Counted from the first letter of the stretch, positions 1-5,318 are shown. The stretch is DNA of 6,305 bases from CAYHZL01 sp964361075 (GCA_964361075.1 CAYHZL010000196.1:1-6305); one strand, 5' to 3'. Numbers and translations: made by a program. Notes: generated from the letters alone by a model not told the origin.

Positions 1-4
1 TAAG

Positions 5-34
5 TCCGCCGGCTTTTTGGCGGAGGGATTTTTT
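5..34 (+). terminator. Rho-independent terminator-like hairpin
   Basis: TCCGCC (5-10) pairs perfectly with GGCGGA (19-24) around an 8-nt loop. Six T's follow at 29-34. This is the form of an intrinsic terminator, probably closing a gene that ends just left of the window. The window begins with TAA, which could be that gene's stop codon, but this cannot be tested here. Confidence 0.6.
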
Positions 35-49
35 GAATCAACAATAACG

Positions 50-63
50 CTGAGTGGTTACAA
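50..63 (+). repeat. CTGAGTNGTTACAA motif, copy 1
   Basis: CTGAGTGGTTACAA differs at a single position from two other places in the window: CTGAGTAGTTACAA at 3447-3460, and the reverse complement of 3209-3222 (CTGAGTTGTTACAA). In the other two cases the motif forms the outer ends of an inverted-repeat block. This copy may therefore be one end of another such element or a degraded fragment. Confidence 0.5.
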
Positions 64-78
64 GTATTTTATATATTC

Positions 79-93
79 AACCCTTCGAGGGTT
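79..93. repeat. Small hairpin AACCCT-TCG-AGGGTT
   Basis: AACCCT (79-84) and AGGGTT (88-93) are perfect complements around a 3-nt TCG loop. The core CCCTTCGAGGG resembles the CCTTC(C/G)GAAGG hairpins at 4961-4977 and 5027-5043. All three lie in intergenic DNA, so they may belong to one loosely conserved hairpin family. No strong T-tract follows this copy. Confidence 0.5.
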
Positions 94-149
94 ACATTTT
101 CTAAAGCCACGACATTGAAAAAATTGAACACTCTACAATAACAACCCTC

Positions 150-175
150 GATTCGCCGCGGCGAATCTACTTTTT
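150..175. repeat. 18-bp perfect palindrome followed by T5
   Basis: GATTCGCCG (150-158) is followed directly by its exact reverse complement CGGCGAATC (159-167). As RNA it would form a 7-bp stem with a CGCG loop, followed by TAC and T5 (171-175). It is GC-rich compared with its surroundings. It could be a second terminator, an attenuator in the leader of the binding-protein gene, or a dimeric protein-binding site; the sequence does not decide between these. Confidence 0.55.
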
Positions 176-374
176 CAGCGAGAACTACTTATTTTATTCT
201 AATTTTTTTCTCCACGCGGATCTCTCGACGAACTTCCAACCAGCACTGAAAATTCTCCCGGTTCAATTTTCTACTTTAAATTTCTCTTTGAGTAGTGGTG
301 TCTATTTTTATACATTACAAGCAGGTAATTTTCACGCTACCAAGAAAATGGTTTTGACCCGATAAAATAATTGT

Positions 375-1703
375 ATGAGTAATTACAAAAAAAATATACA
401 GCAAACTCTTTTTGGATTCGTAATAATTGCTGTTGTGGCGATAGGATATCTTTTTTTTGTAAAAAATCAATCAACATATTCTCCTGACATTGAGCCGTCT
501 GTAACAAAAGTATATTTTGCCGACCATATTTCTCCGGCGCACCAATTAGTGATTGATAAATTTAATGAAAAGTACCGAGGGAAGATTGAAGTGATACCGG
601 TAAATCTTCCGTTTGAAAAATTCAGCACCAATGAACGGAAGGAATTGCTCGCGCGTTCGCTTCGCAGCAAAAGCGATCGCTTAGATGTATTCACAGTTGA
701 TTATATTTGGGTGCCGCGATTTGCAAAATGGTGCCTGCCGCTGGATGAATATTTTCCAAAGAATGAACGAGATAAAATTCTTTCGTATGCATTGAAATCG
801 TGCATCTATGATTCTGCCTTGGTTGCCATGCCGTTATATATCGATATTGGTATGATGTACTATCGTCGCGATTTGTTGCAAAAACTTCCACACTATGCAG
901 AACTTGAAGAAAAATTAAAACGATCAATAACGTGGGATGAGTTTCTTGCATTGAGAACTGCTCTGCACTATACGGGTAATAATTTTTATATTTTTCAAGC
1001 GGATGACTATGAAGGATTGGTGTGTAATTATTTAGAATTGTGTGTTGCACGAGACGAAAATTTTCTTACTCACAATACAATTAATTTAAAATCTACAACA
1101 GCACACGAAGCGTTGCAGCAATTAGTAGATTTTGTACACACAATACAGATCAGTCCGAGAAAGGTTGTTGAATTTGATGAGAATATGAGTTACACACATC
1201 TTCTTGACAACAATGGATTGTTCGTGCGCGGCTGGCCTAATTTTATTGAAAATTTCCGTAAAAATTATTCCGATACAACAAAATTAAACGCTATCGGAAG
1301 AGCAGCATTGCCGCACTTTAAAGGGAAAAAACCGGTTTCAGTTTTTGGCGGCTGGAATCTGATGATTGCGCAAACATCAACGAAGAAAAAAGAAGCATTA
1401 GAATTTATTCGTTTTCTGCAAACAGAAGAAATACAAAAAATACTTTTCGAACATGCGGGATTCATTCCCGTGAACACTTCAGTGTATTCTGATTCTCTGT
1501 ATATGAATCATTATCCTGATCTTGCGTATTATCGTCAATTATTAAATCGAGGATTTCATCGTCCTGCTATGATTGAGTACACAAAAGTATCCGACATCAT
1601 TTCACATTTCGTTCGCCTTGCAATCAATAGAGAACTTTCTGTTGATGAAGCATTGCGCCAAGCTTCACTGATGATTTCTTCAAATAAAGTGTTGATTAAA
1701 TGA
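375..1703 (+). CDS. Membrane-anchored extracellular solute-binding protein (ABC sugar-binding, family 1 type)
   Basis: 442 residues. A short basic N-terminus is followed by one hydrophobic segment (about residues 12-29) with no lipobox cysteine and no clear signal-peptidase site, so it is probably an uncleaved anchor with the rest in the periplasm. The body has hallmarks of family-1 (maltose/multiple-sugar type) binding proteins. These are a strand-helix opening near 45-65 (VYFADHISPAHQLVIDKFNE), DVFTVDYIWVPRFAKWCLPL at 104-123, FGGWNLMIAQTSTKKKEALE at 324-343, and AGFIPVNTSVY at 361-371. Its length is normal for the family. The TGA overlaps the kinase ATG in ATGA, so the two are translationally coupled. 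No permease or ATPase gene is visible and the protein is membrane-tethered. I infer that it presents ligand to the kinase rather than to a transporter. Fold confidence is high; the ligand is unknown. There is no Shine-Dalgarno site, and the start is set by the N-terminal anchor. Confidence 0.88.
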   Translation: MSNYKKNIQQTLFGFVIIAVVAIGYLFFVKNQSTYSPDIEPSVTKVYFADHISPAHQLVIDKFNEKYRGKIEVIPVNLPFEKFSTNERKELLARSLRSKSDRLDVFTVDYIWVPRFAKWCLPLDEYFPKNERDKILSYALKSCIYDSALVAMPLYIDIGMMYYRRDLLQKLPHYAELEEKLKRSITWDEFLALRTALHYTGNNFYIFQADDYEGLVCNYLELCVARDENFLTHNTINLKSTTAHEALQQLVDFVHTIQISPRKVVEFDENMSYTHLLDNNGLFVRGWPNFIENFRKNYSDTTKLNAIGRAALPHFKGKKPVSVFGGWNLMIAQTSTKKKEALEFIRFLQTEEIQKILFEHAGFIPVNTSVYSDSLYMNHYPDLAYYRQLLNRGFHRPAMIEYTKVSDIISHFVRLAINRELSVDEALRQASLMISSNKVLIK

Positions 1704-3214
1704 TGAAACCTTCCCGCAAAAATATTATTGAGAACATTCGGAAGTACCGTTTCGAAATACGACACGTAACCGTACTGTTTATAGTCTTAATATTTTTTCA
1801 ATTGATTATTTCTTCAATGCACAAAGTATCGCTGCAGAATTTTTTGGTGAAAACGCAAGAATGGTACCAACAAGAATCTGCCGAGCAACTTGCCAATTTA
1901 ACAACCACCACACTGGAATTATTGCTTGAGACAAAAACGCACAGCCGTACTATCAGCGAAAGTGACAAGCGAAAAATTATTCAAGACTTTGATATTATTT
2001 TCAGTCAACAAGTGCTGCACCAGAATGTAGAAGAAGTATGTATTATTATTTCTGACGGCAAAGACGTGTACGCCATCGATGAAGGCGACGTGCTCTATGC
2101 CTATATTTTCGAAAATATGAAACACTTGCCGCCGCCGCAGCAGCCGCATACCGAAGCAATACATTTATACAAAACAATACAACGGAAACTTGTTGCCACC
2201 GAACAAATTCAAACGGTGGTCGAAGGGAAACAAACATTCCATATTTTTGTGCCGTTTGTACCGCGCGGAGAATTTTTTGGCGCCGGCTACATGCGTAATG
2301 CGCCCGACATTTCTTTCATCACAAAAGAAATGATTGCCAATTACGATGAAACCGCATTTACATATTCCGCACTTATTCTCGGCGGATTGTTAGCAATGTT
2401 TTTTATTTCATCGTACACACTGCGCGAAAGAAATCAGACACAGCAATTATTATTTGAAGAACAAACAAAACATTTGACCGAGCAAATTCATCATCAAAAG
2501 GAAATGCTGTTCACGAAACGCATCTACCACACACACCACAAAGCAGAAAAAGTGATGGGTTTTATTAAGGAAGATGTGCGTAATCTTTCTGAAAGCAATA
2601 TTGAATTGATTAAGAAGCGCATTACCCGCTACGCAAATTTTATTGCACGAGTTATTTATGATATGAAGTGGTACGATCCGCCGATACAAACAATTCGTAA
2701 TCCGTTGTTTAAAACAGACGTGAATGAAGTAATTCGTTTTATTGTCAATGGAATTTTCCTGCGTGTAACAACGGCGAGCGAAGCGTATTCATTTGATTTG
2801 CAATTAAGTGATGCGATGCCGATTGTGCATATCAATGAGTTTGTGGTGTGGGAAGTGATTGAACCGATACTGCAAAATTCTTTAGACCATGCCGGTGTTG
2901 GCACTGTGAAAATAATTATCCGCACGTCATACGAACCTGCAACGGGAACATCACGCATTATCATTTCAGATAATGGAACAGGTATTGAACCATGGCTGCT
3001 TGAAAAAGATGAACACGGTATTCAACGTATTTTTGCAGAACACACTTCAACAAAAACAACCGGAGAAGACCAACATTCCGGATATGGTTGTTATATTGCG
3101 TATGAAATAGCAACACAGCGTTGTGGCTGGCATGTGGATGTAGAAAATAATCCGGTCGGCGGGTGCANNNNNNNNNNCGGGTGCACGTTTACTTTTACAA
3201 TAAAAAATTTGTAA
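1700..3214 (+). CDS. Two-transmembrane sensor histidine kinase
   Basis: 504 codons as read, four of them undetermined. Order of parts: basic cytoplasmic N-terminus (1-22), TM1 (about 23-39), a periplasmic sensor of about 180 residues (40-218) that is perhaps Cache/PAS-like in its last part (HIFVPFVPRGEFFGAGYMRN, 181-200), TM2 (about 221-238), a Gln/Glu-rich coiled coil (about 240-272), a helical dimerisation region (about 273-325), and a GHKL ATPase. ATPase motifs are intact: N-box EPILQNSLDHA (388-398, N393), G1 box SDNGTGI (423-429), F-box near F445, and G2 box GYGCYIAYEI (461-470). The phosphoacceptor helix is unusual: there is no H-E-x-x-x-P, only histidines 277, 279 and 280 in IYHTHHKAEKVMGF, and one of these is presumably phosphorylated. 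The ATG lies inside the binding-protein stop. The partner regulator starts 277 bp downstream. The N run at 3168-3177 is probably an artefact; closing it gives 498 residues ending VGGCTFTFTIKNL, a normal kinase C-terminus. Confidence 0.88.
   Translation: MMKPSRKNIIENIRKYRFEIRHVTVLFIVLIFFQLIISSMHKVSLQNFLVKTQEWYQQESAEQLANLTTTTLELLLETKTHSRTISESDKRKIIQDFDIIFSQQVLHQNVEEVCIIISDGKDVYAIDEGDVLYAYIFENMKHLPPPQQPHTEAIHLYKTIQRKLVATEQIQTVVEGKQTFHIFVPFVPRGEFFGAGYMRNAPDISFITKEMIANYDETAFTYSALILGGLLAMFFISSYTLRERNQTQQLLFEEQTKHLTEQIHHQKEMLFTKRIYHTHHKAEKVMGFIKEDVRNLSESNIELIKKRITRYANFIARVIYDMKWYDPPIQTIRNPLFKTDVNEVIRFIVNGIFLRVTTASEAYSFDLQLSDAMPIVHINEFVVWEVIEPILQNSLDHAGVGTVKIIIRTSYEPATGTSRIIISDNGTGIEPWLLEKDEHGIQRIFAEHTSTKTTGEDQHSGYGCYIAYEIATQRCGWHVDVENNPVGGCXXXXGCTFTFTIKNL
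3160..3185. other. Assembly gap (N10) flanked by an 8-bp duplication
   Basis: Ten N's occupy 3168-3177. CGGGTGCA stands directly before them (3160-3167) and again directly after (3178-3185). The two copies are 18 bp apart, a multiple of three. Overlapping the copies removes the N's, keeps the kinase frame and joins GGC directly to TFTFTI, as expected at the end of a GHKL ATPase domain. The likely cause is two contigs that overlapped by 8 bp and were scaffolded instead of merged. Confidence 0.8.
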
Positions 3215-3239
3215 CAACTCAGCACATGCTGGTTTGTTA
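3212..3239 (+). repeat. Stem-loop starting at the kinase stop codon
   Basis: TAACAACTCAGCA (3212-3224) and TGCTGGTTTGTTA (3227-3239) are complementary at 11 of 13 positions around a 2-nt centre; one of the two exceptions would be a G-U pair in RNA. The structure begins exactly at the TAA of the kinase gene. A strong T-run is lacking, so it is a weak terminator at best. It could reduce read-through into the regulator gene or protect the 3' end of the upstream message. Confidence 0.5.
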
Positions 3240-3280
3240 ATAGAACACGGATAATACGGATGAAACTGGTTTACACAGAT
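3239..3280 (-). repeat. ATCNGTG-rich repeat, left (inverted) arm
   Basis: On the minus strand this arm reads as ATC-x-GTG-like units and ends in CCGTGTTCTATT. It matches the right arm (3395-3436) at 32 of 42 positions, best at the outer end where the last 11 bases are identical. From memory, short arrays of ATCCGTGT/ATCTGTGT-like units occur between genes in many unrelated draft genomes; I cannot confirm this here. Confidence 0.6.
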
Positions 3281-3394
3281 ACGATTTTCTTTTTGTCATT
3301 TGTAAGTAGTGTTCTTTTGAATTGCGGAGTTGTACCGAAATGCAAAAAAAGTCCGACATCTACTTCTGTTGCTTAAGATAATTGATCAATTTTT

Positions 3395-3436
3395 ATCAGT
3401 GCGAATCCGTTACATCAGTGTCATCTGTGTTCTATT
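3395..3436 (+). repeat. ATCNGTG-rich repeat, right arm
   Basis: Four imperfect units follow each other at about 10-13 bp: ATCAGTG (3395), ATCCGTT (3405), ATCAGTG (3414) and ATCTGTG (3423), ending TTCTATT. The arm is the inverted partner of 3239-3280. A periodic, non-coding, inverted arrangement fits a dispersed intergenic repeat better than an operator for the neighbouring regulator gene, although protein binding cannot be excluded. Confidence 0.6.
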
Positions 3437-3437
3437 G

Positions 3438-3460
3438 TTGAAACTACTGAGTAGTTACAA
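3438..3460. repeat. Palindrome at the right end of the repeat block
   Basis: AACTACT (3442-3448) and AGTAGTT (3450-3456) are exact complements around G3449. After one A/A mismatch the outer TTG (3438-3440) and CAA (3458-3460) also pair. It lies 32 bp before the regulator start, so it could be an operator for that gene. Because its right half is also the shared CTGAGTNGTTACAA motif, I favour an element end. Confidence 0.5.
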
Positions 3461-3491
3461 AAATTCATAATAATATTTTTTACACAAACCT

Positions 3492-4934
3492 ATGATTGAC
3501 CAGCAGCAAATTCATGTGTTATTAATCGAAGATGAAGAATTTGATGTGCGGCGTGTGCGCAACACGCTGCAACCGTTCAGCGATCAAATTATTATCCGCG
3601 AGGTGGTTTCCAACGGACGCAAAGCGCTGGAGTTGCTCGCTACAAAAAAAGAAATGTTCGATGTGGTGGTTATGGATTTTCAAATTGCCGGCGGACTGAT
3701 GGGGAAGGAATTGATTTACGAGATAAAAAAAATTGATTCCTCGCTGCAAATAATTGTCATCACAAAAATGACAGTGAACATTACCGATTATGATTTCGCC
3801 AATAGCCTTTTACAGGCAGGAGCGTTTTGGTATTGCACGAAGTACCCCGGCGACATTGAAGAATATATTTATCAGCCGACTGATTTTATTTTAAGTATTT
3901 TTAACGCGTACCAAAAAAAGCAGCTTGAAAAGAAATTTCAAACATCGAACAAAAAACTGACACAAACAATTGAAGAGATTCTCGCACAAAAAATAATTAT
4001 TGGAAATTCTCCTGCAATTGAAAATCTTCGCCATCTTATTTTGAAGTGTGCAGAAAGCAATGCGAGTGTACTTATTTCAGGACATTCCGGTACGGGGAAA
4101 GAAGTGGTAGCGTACAATATTCATTACAAGAGTAAACGCAGATTTGAAAACTTTATACCAATTAATTGCGGCAGTTTACCGAACGAACTTATTGAGAGCG
4201 AATTGTTCGGCTACGAAAAAGGGGCATTTACCGGAGCGAATACAAAAAAACTCGGTTTGTTTGAAGTTGCAGACAACGGCACATTATTTTTGGATGAGAT
4301 CGGAGAGCTGCCGCTTTCAGCGCAAGTGAAATTACTGCGCGTGATTCAAGACGGTGAGATTGAAAAAATTGGCCGCACGGAAAAAATAAAAGTGAATGTT
4401 CGAATTATTGCGGCGACAAATAAAGATTTGGAAAAAGAAGTTGCAGAAAAAAGATTCCGCGAAGATTTATACTACCGTTTAAATGTTCTGCCGATTTCCA
4501 TTCCGCCTCTTCGCCAGAGAGCAGATGATATTCCGTTGCTGATTCATCATTTCTTGAAACTCTTCAGCGAGGATATGGGAAAACTGCAACCACGAATTGA
4601 CAATGATGCAATGGTTGTGCTGCAGCAGTACGCATGGCCCGGCAATGTGCGCGAATTGAAAAATGTTCTTCATAGAATATTATTTACCGATGAACGAATA
4701 ATTTCAGCGCAATTTGCAAAAAACGCGTTAAGTATTCCTGAATCGCAAACGAATACCGCACTTCGTACGCAATTCACCGAAATTATACCATGGAGGCAGA
4801 TGGAGCGAGATTTGCGAGAAAAATATTTTATGTTCGTGCGCGACCACTCCGAATCTGATTCCGATGCTGCAAAGAAACTCGGGCTTGCGCCATCCAACTA
4901 TCACCGCATGTGTAAAGAATTAGGACTGAAATAG
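3492..4934 (+). CDS. NtrC-type sigma-54-dependent response regulator
   Basis: 480 residues with the full three-domain layout. The receiver (about 5-125) has the acidic pocket E13-D14-E15, phosphoacceptor D62 in VVMD, T91 and K117; K117 is followed by Y-P, so the usual K-P is shifted. The AAA+ sigma-54 activator domain (about 165-400) has Walker A GHSGTGKE (197-204, with H where most members have E), GAFTGA (244-249, the sigma-54 contact loop), Walker B GTLFLDEIGE (263-272), the arginine-finger region FREDLYYRLNV (322-332) and sensor II WPGNVREL (382-389). A Fis-type HTH closes the protein (about 456-480, DAAKKLGLAPSNYHRMCKEL). It should hydrolyse ATP to open sigma-54 promoters after phosphorylation, most likely by the kinase just upstream. 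The ATG lacks a Shine-Dalgarno site; the receiver begins within a few residues, which fixes the start. A terminator-like hairpin follows. The likely target is the promoter at 5206-5222. Confidence 0.95.
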   Translation: MIDQQQIHVLLIEDEEFDVRRVRNTLQPFSDQIIIREVVSNGRKALELLATKKEMFDVVVMDFQIAGGLMGKELIYEIKKIDSSLQIIVITKMTVNITDYDFANSLLQAGAFWYCTKYPGDIEEYIYQPTDFILSIFNAYQKKQLEKKFQTSNKKLTQTIEEILAQKIIIGNSPAIENLRHLILKCAESNASVLISGHSGTGKEVVAYNIHYKSKRRFENFIPINCGSLPNELIESELFGYEKGAFTGANTKKLGLFEVADNGTLFLDEIGELPLSAQVKLLRVIQDGEIEKIGRTEKIKVNVRIIAATNKDLEKEVAEKRFREDLYYRLNVLPISIPPLRQRADDIPLLIHHFLKLFSEDMGKLQPRIDNDAMVVLQQYAWPGNVRELKNVLHRILFTDERIISAQFAKNALSIPESQTNTALRTQFTEIIPWRQMERDLREKYFMFVRDHSESDSDAAKKLGLAPSNYHRMCKELGLK

Positions 4935-4960
4935 TCGAACCTTAAAAAGTCGGGCTTATG

Positions 4961-4986
4961 TAACCTTCCGAAGGTTATATCTTTTT
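4961..4986 (+). terminator. Terminator-like hairpin after the regulator gene
   Basis: TAACCTTC (4961-4968) and GAAGGTTA (4970-4977) form a perfect inverted repeat around C4969. T5 follows at 4982-4986 after TATC. The site lies 26 bp beyond the regulator stop, where an intrinsic terminator is expected. The stem has few G/C pairs, so its strength is uncertain. Confidence 0.6.
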
Positions 4987-5018
4987 GAATAGTGTAATTC
5001 AGAAAGATTATTGCACTG

Positions 5019-5047
5019 TAAGAAAAAAACCTTCGGAAGGTTTCTTA
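5019..5047. terminator. Second CCTTC-G-GAAGG hairpin, A/T-flanked
   Basis: AAACCTTC (5027-5034) and GAAGGTTT (5036-5043) pair exactly around G5035. The stem extends outward through TAAG (5019-5022) and CTTA (5044-5047) with four A's bulged. A run of seven A's on the left gives a T-tract when read on the minus strand; the right side has TTTCTTACTCTTT. It could act in either direction. With the hairpin at 4961 it would insulate the downstream promoter from the regulator transcript. It is clearly related to the hairpin at 4961-4977. Confidence 0.5.
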
Positions 5048-5109
5048 CTCTTTAAGGACAACGAAATAACCCACTCACCCAAAGAACTTTTCAATTACTG
5101 CAATTGTTG

Positions 5110-5124
5110 TTATCAAAATAAGAA
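5110..5124. promoter_or_regulatory. Partial copy of the activator-site palindrome
   Basis: TTATCAAA (5110-5117) repeats the left core of the 25-bp palindrome exactly 22 bp upstream, about two helical turns. The right half is degenerate. It could be a secondary, weaker site for the same dimer on the same DNA face. Alone it would not be convincing. Confidence 0.3.
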
Positions 5125-5126
5125 CT

Positions 5127-5151
5127 ATTACTTATCAAATTGATAAGTAAT
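5127..5151. promoter_or_regulatory. Perfect 25-bp inverted repeat, candidate upstream activator sequence
   Basis: The arm ATTACTTATCAA (5127-5138) and its exact reverse complement (5140-5151) flank A5139. If the sigma-54 element at 5206-5222 is used, the transcript starts near 5233 and this site is centred near -94, within the usual range for enhancer sites of NtrC-type activators. The gene directly upstream encodes such an activator with a Fis-type HTH, which binds as a dimer to palindromes. No T-tract follows, so a terminator is unlikely. That this regulator binds here is inference. Confidence 0.65.
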
Positions 5152-5167
5152 CCGTTTACTTCAGTAC

Positions 5168-5183
5168 ATTACTTTTCAATTTG
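5168..5183. promoter_or_regulatory. Second partial copy of the activator site
   Basis: ATTACTTTTCAA followed by TTTG matches 14 of the first 16 positions of the 25-bp palindrome (left arm, centre and the first three bases of the right arm), then diverges. Its centre (5180) is 41 bp from the main centre, close to four helical turns. It may be an additional half-site between enhancer and promoter. Confidence 0.4.
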
Positions 5184-5205
5184 TTCAAATTTAGATGTTT
5201 TTTTG

Positions 5206-5222
5206 TTGGCACGAAATATGGA
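5206..5222 (+). promoter_or_regulatory. Sigma-54-like -24/-12 promoter
   Basis: TTGGCACG (5206-5213) is a perfect -24 block. Ten bases after the GG (5208-5209) comes GG (5220-5221) in ATGGA, where the consensus has TTGCA. The spacing is exact but the -12 C is replaced by G, which would weaken it. The predicted start near 5233 gives an 86-nt leader before the secreted-protein gene. The upstream palindrome and the neighbouring sigma-54 activator gene support the call. Confidence 0.55.
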
Positions 5223-5279
5223 GTAATTTTAACACTGAGAAAATACACCTGAAAAACAAAGCAACAAATAAACCATTAT

Positions 5280-5303
5280 CCAATAACAATACCAATAACA
5301 ATA
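5280..5303 (+). repeat. 12-bp perfect tandem duplication in the leader
   Basis: CCAATAACAATA occurs twice back to back (5280-5291 and 5292-5303), immediately before the ribosome binding site. The tract is free of G and should be unstructured, which would help ribosome loading. It is also a site where copy number could change by slippage. Confidence 0.7.
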
Positions 5304-5305
5304 AT

Positions 5306-5310
5306 AGGAG
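5306..5310 (+). promoter_or_regulatory. Ribosome binding site AGGAG
   Basis: This is the only clear Shine-Dalgarno sequence before a gene in the window. It stands 8 nt before the ATG at 5319 and only 2 nt before an in-frame ATG at 5313, so it selects 5319 as the start. Confidence 0.75.
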
Positions 5311-5318
5311 ATATGCTT

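Larger units (their letters stand above)
35..374. other. Gene-free leader upstream of the binding-protein gene
   Basis: I see no credible coding region here. The stretch is AT-rich and holds one copy of the CTGAGTNGTTACAA motif (50-63), a small hairpin (79-93) and an 18-bp palindrome followed by T's (150-175). A promoter for the downstream genes must lie here or further left. The best sigma-70-like guess is TTGAGT (288-293) with TATACA (309-314), but its spacer is only 15 nt, so I do not call it. No clear GG-N10-GC sigma-54 site was found. No Shine-Dalgarno sequence precedes the ATG at 375; the leader there is simply A/T-rich. Confidence 0.6.
3209..3460. repeat. Nested inverted-repeat block (MITE-like or dispersed intergenic repeat)
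   Basis: The gap between kinase and regulator is organised as nested inverted repeats. The outer arms are TTGTAACAACTCAG (3209-3222) and CTGAGTAGTTACAA (3447-3460), 13 of 14 complementary. The inner arms are 3239-3280 and 3395-3436, 42 bp each and complementary at 32 of 42 positions. Both outer arms also lie in small hairpins of their own. The left arm supplies the kinase's last codon and stop (TTG TAA). There is no transposase frame inside. Possible identities are a non-autonomous mobile element, a dispersed extragenic repeat, or a long folded spacer between two cotranscribed genes. No target-site duplication was recognised at the ends. Confidence 0.6.

Noticed and set aside
288..314. TTGAGT / TATACA as a sigma-70 promoter for the first gene
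   Set aside because: The spacer is 15 nt, both boxes are imperfect, and AT-rich DNA gives many such matches.
691..1050. 119-codon open frame on the minus strand
   Set aside because: It lies wholly within the binding-protein gene, which has family motifs in its own frame. The antisense translation resembles no protein I recognise.
375..1703. First gene as part of an ABC importer operon
   Set aside because: No permease or ATPase gene follows. The next gene overlaps it and is a kinase, and the protein keeps an N-terminal anchor without a lipobox.
3340..3381. 13-codon frame MQKKSDIYFCCLR in the kinase-regulator gap
   Set aside because: It is very short, has no ribosome binding site and lies between arms of an inverted repeat. 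No support for a real peptide.
3380..3391. AATTGATCAATT palindrome upstream of the regulator, as an autoregulatory copy of the activator site
   Set aside because: Its half-sites are in the inverse order to ATTACTTATCAA-N-TTGATAAGTAAT, so it is a different sequence; 12-bp AT palindromes are common in such DNA.
3395..3436. ATCNGTG units as a CRISPR array
   Set aside because: The units are only about 7 bp at 10-13 bp spacing with no spacers of normal length, and no cas genes are present.
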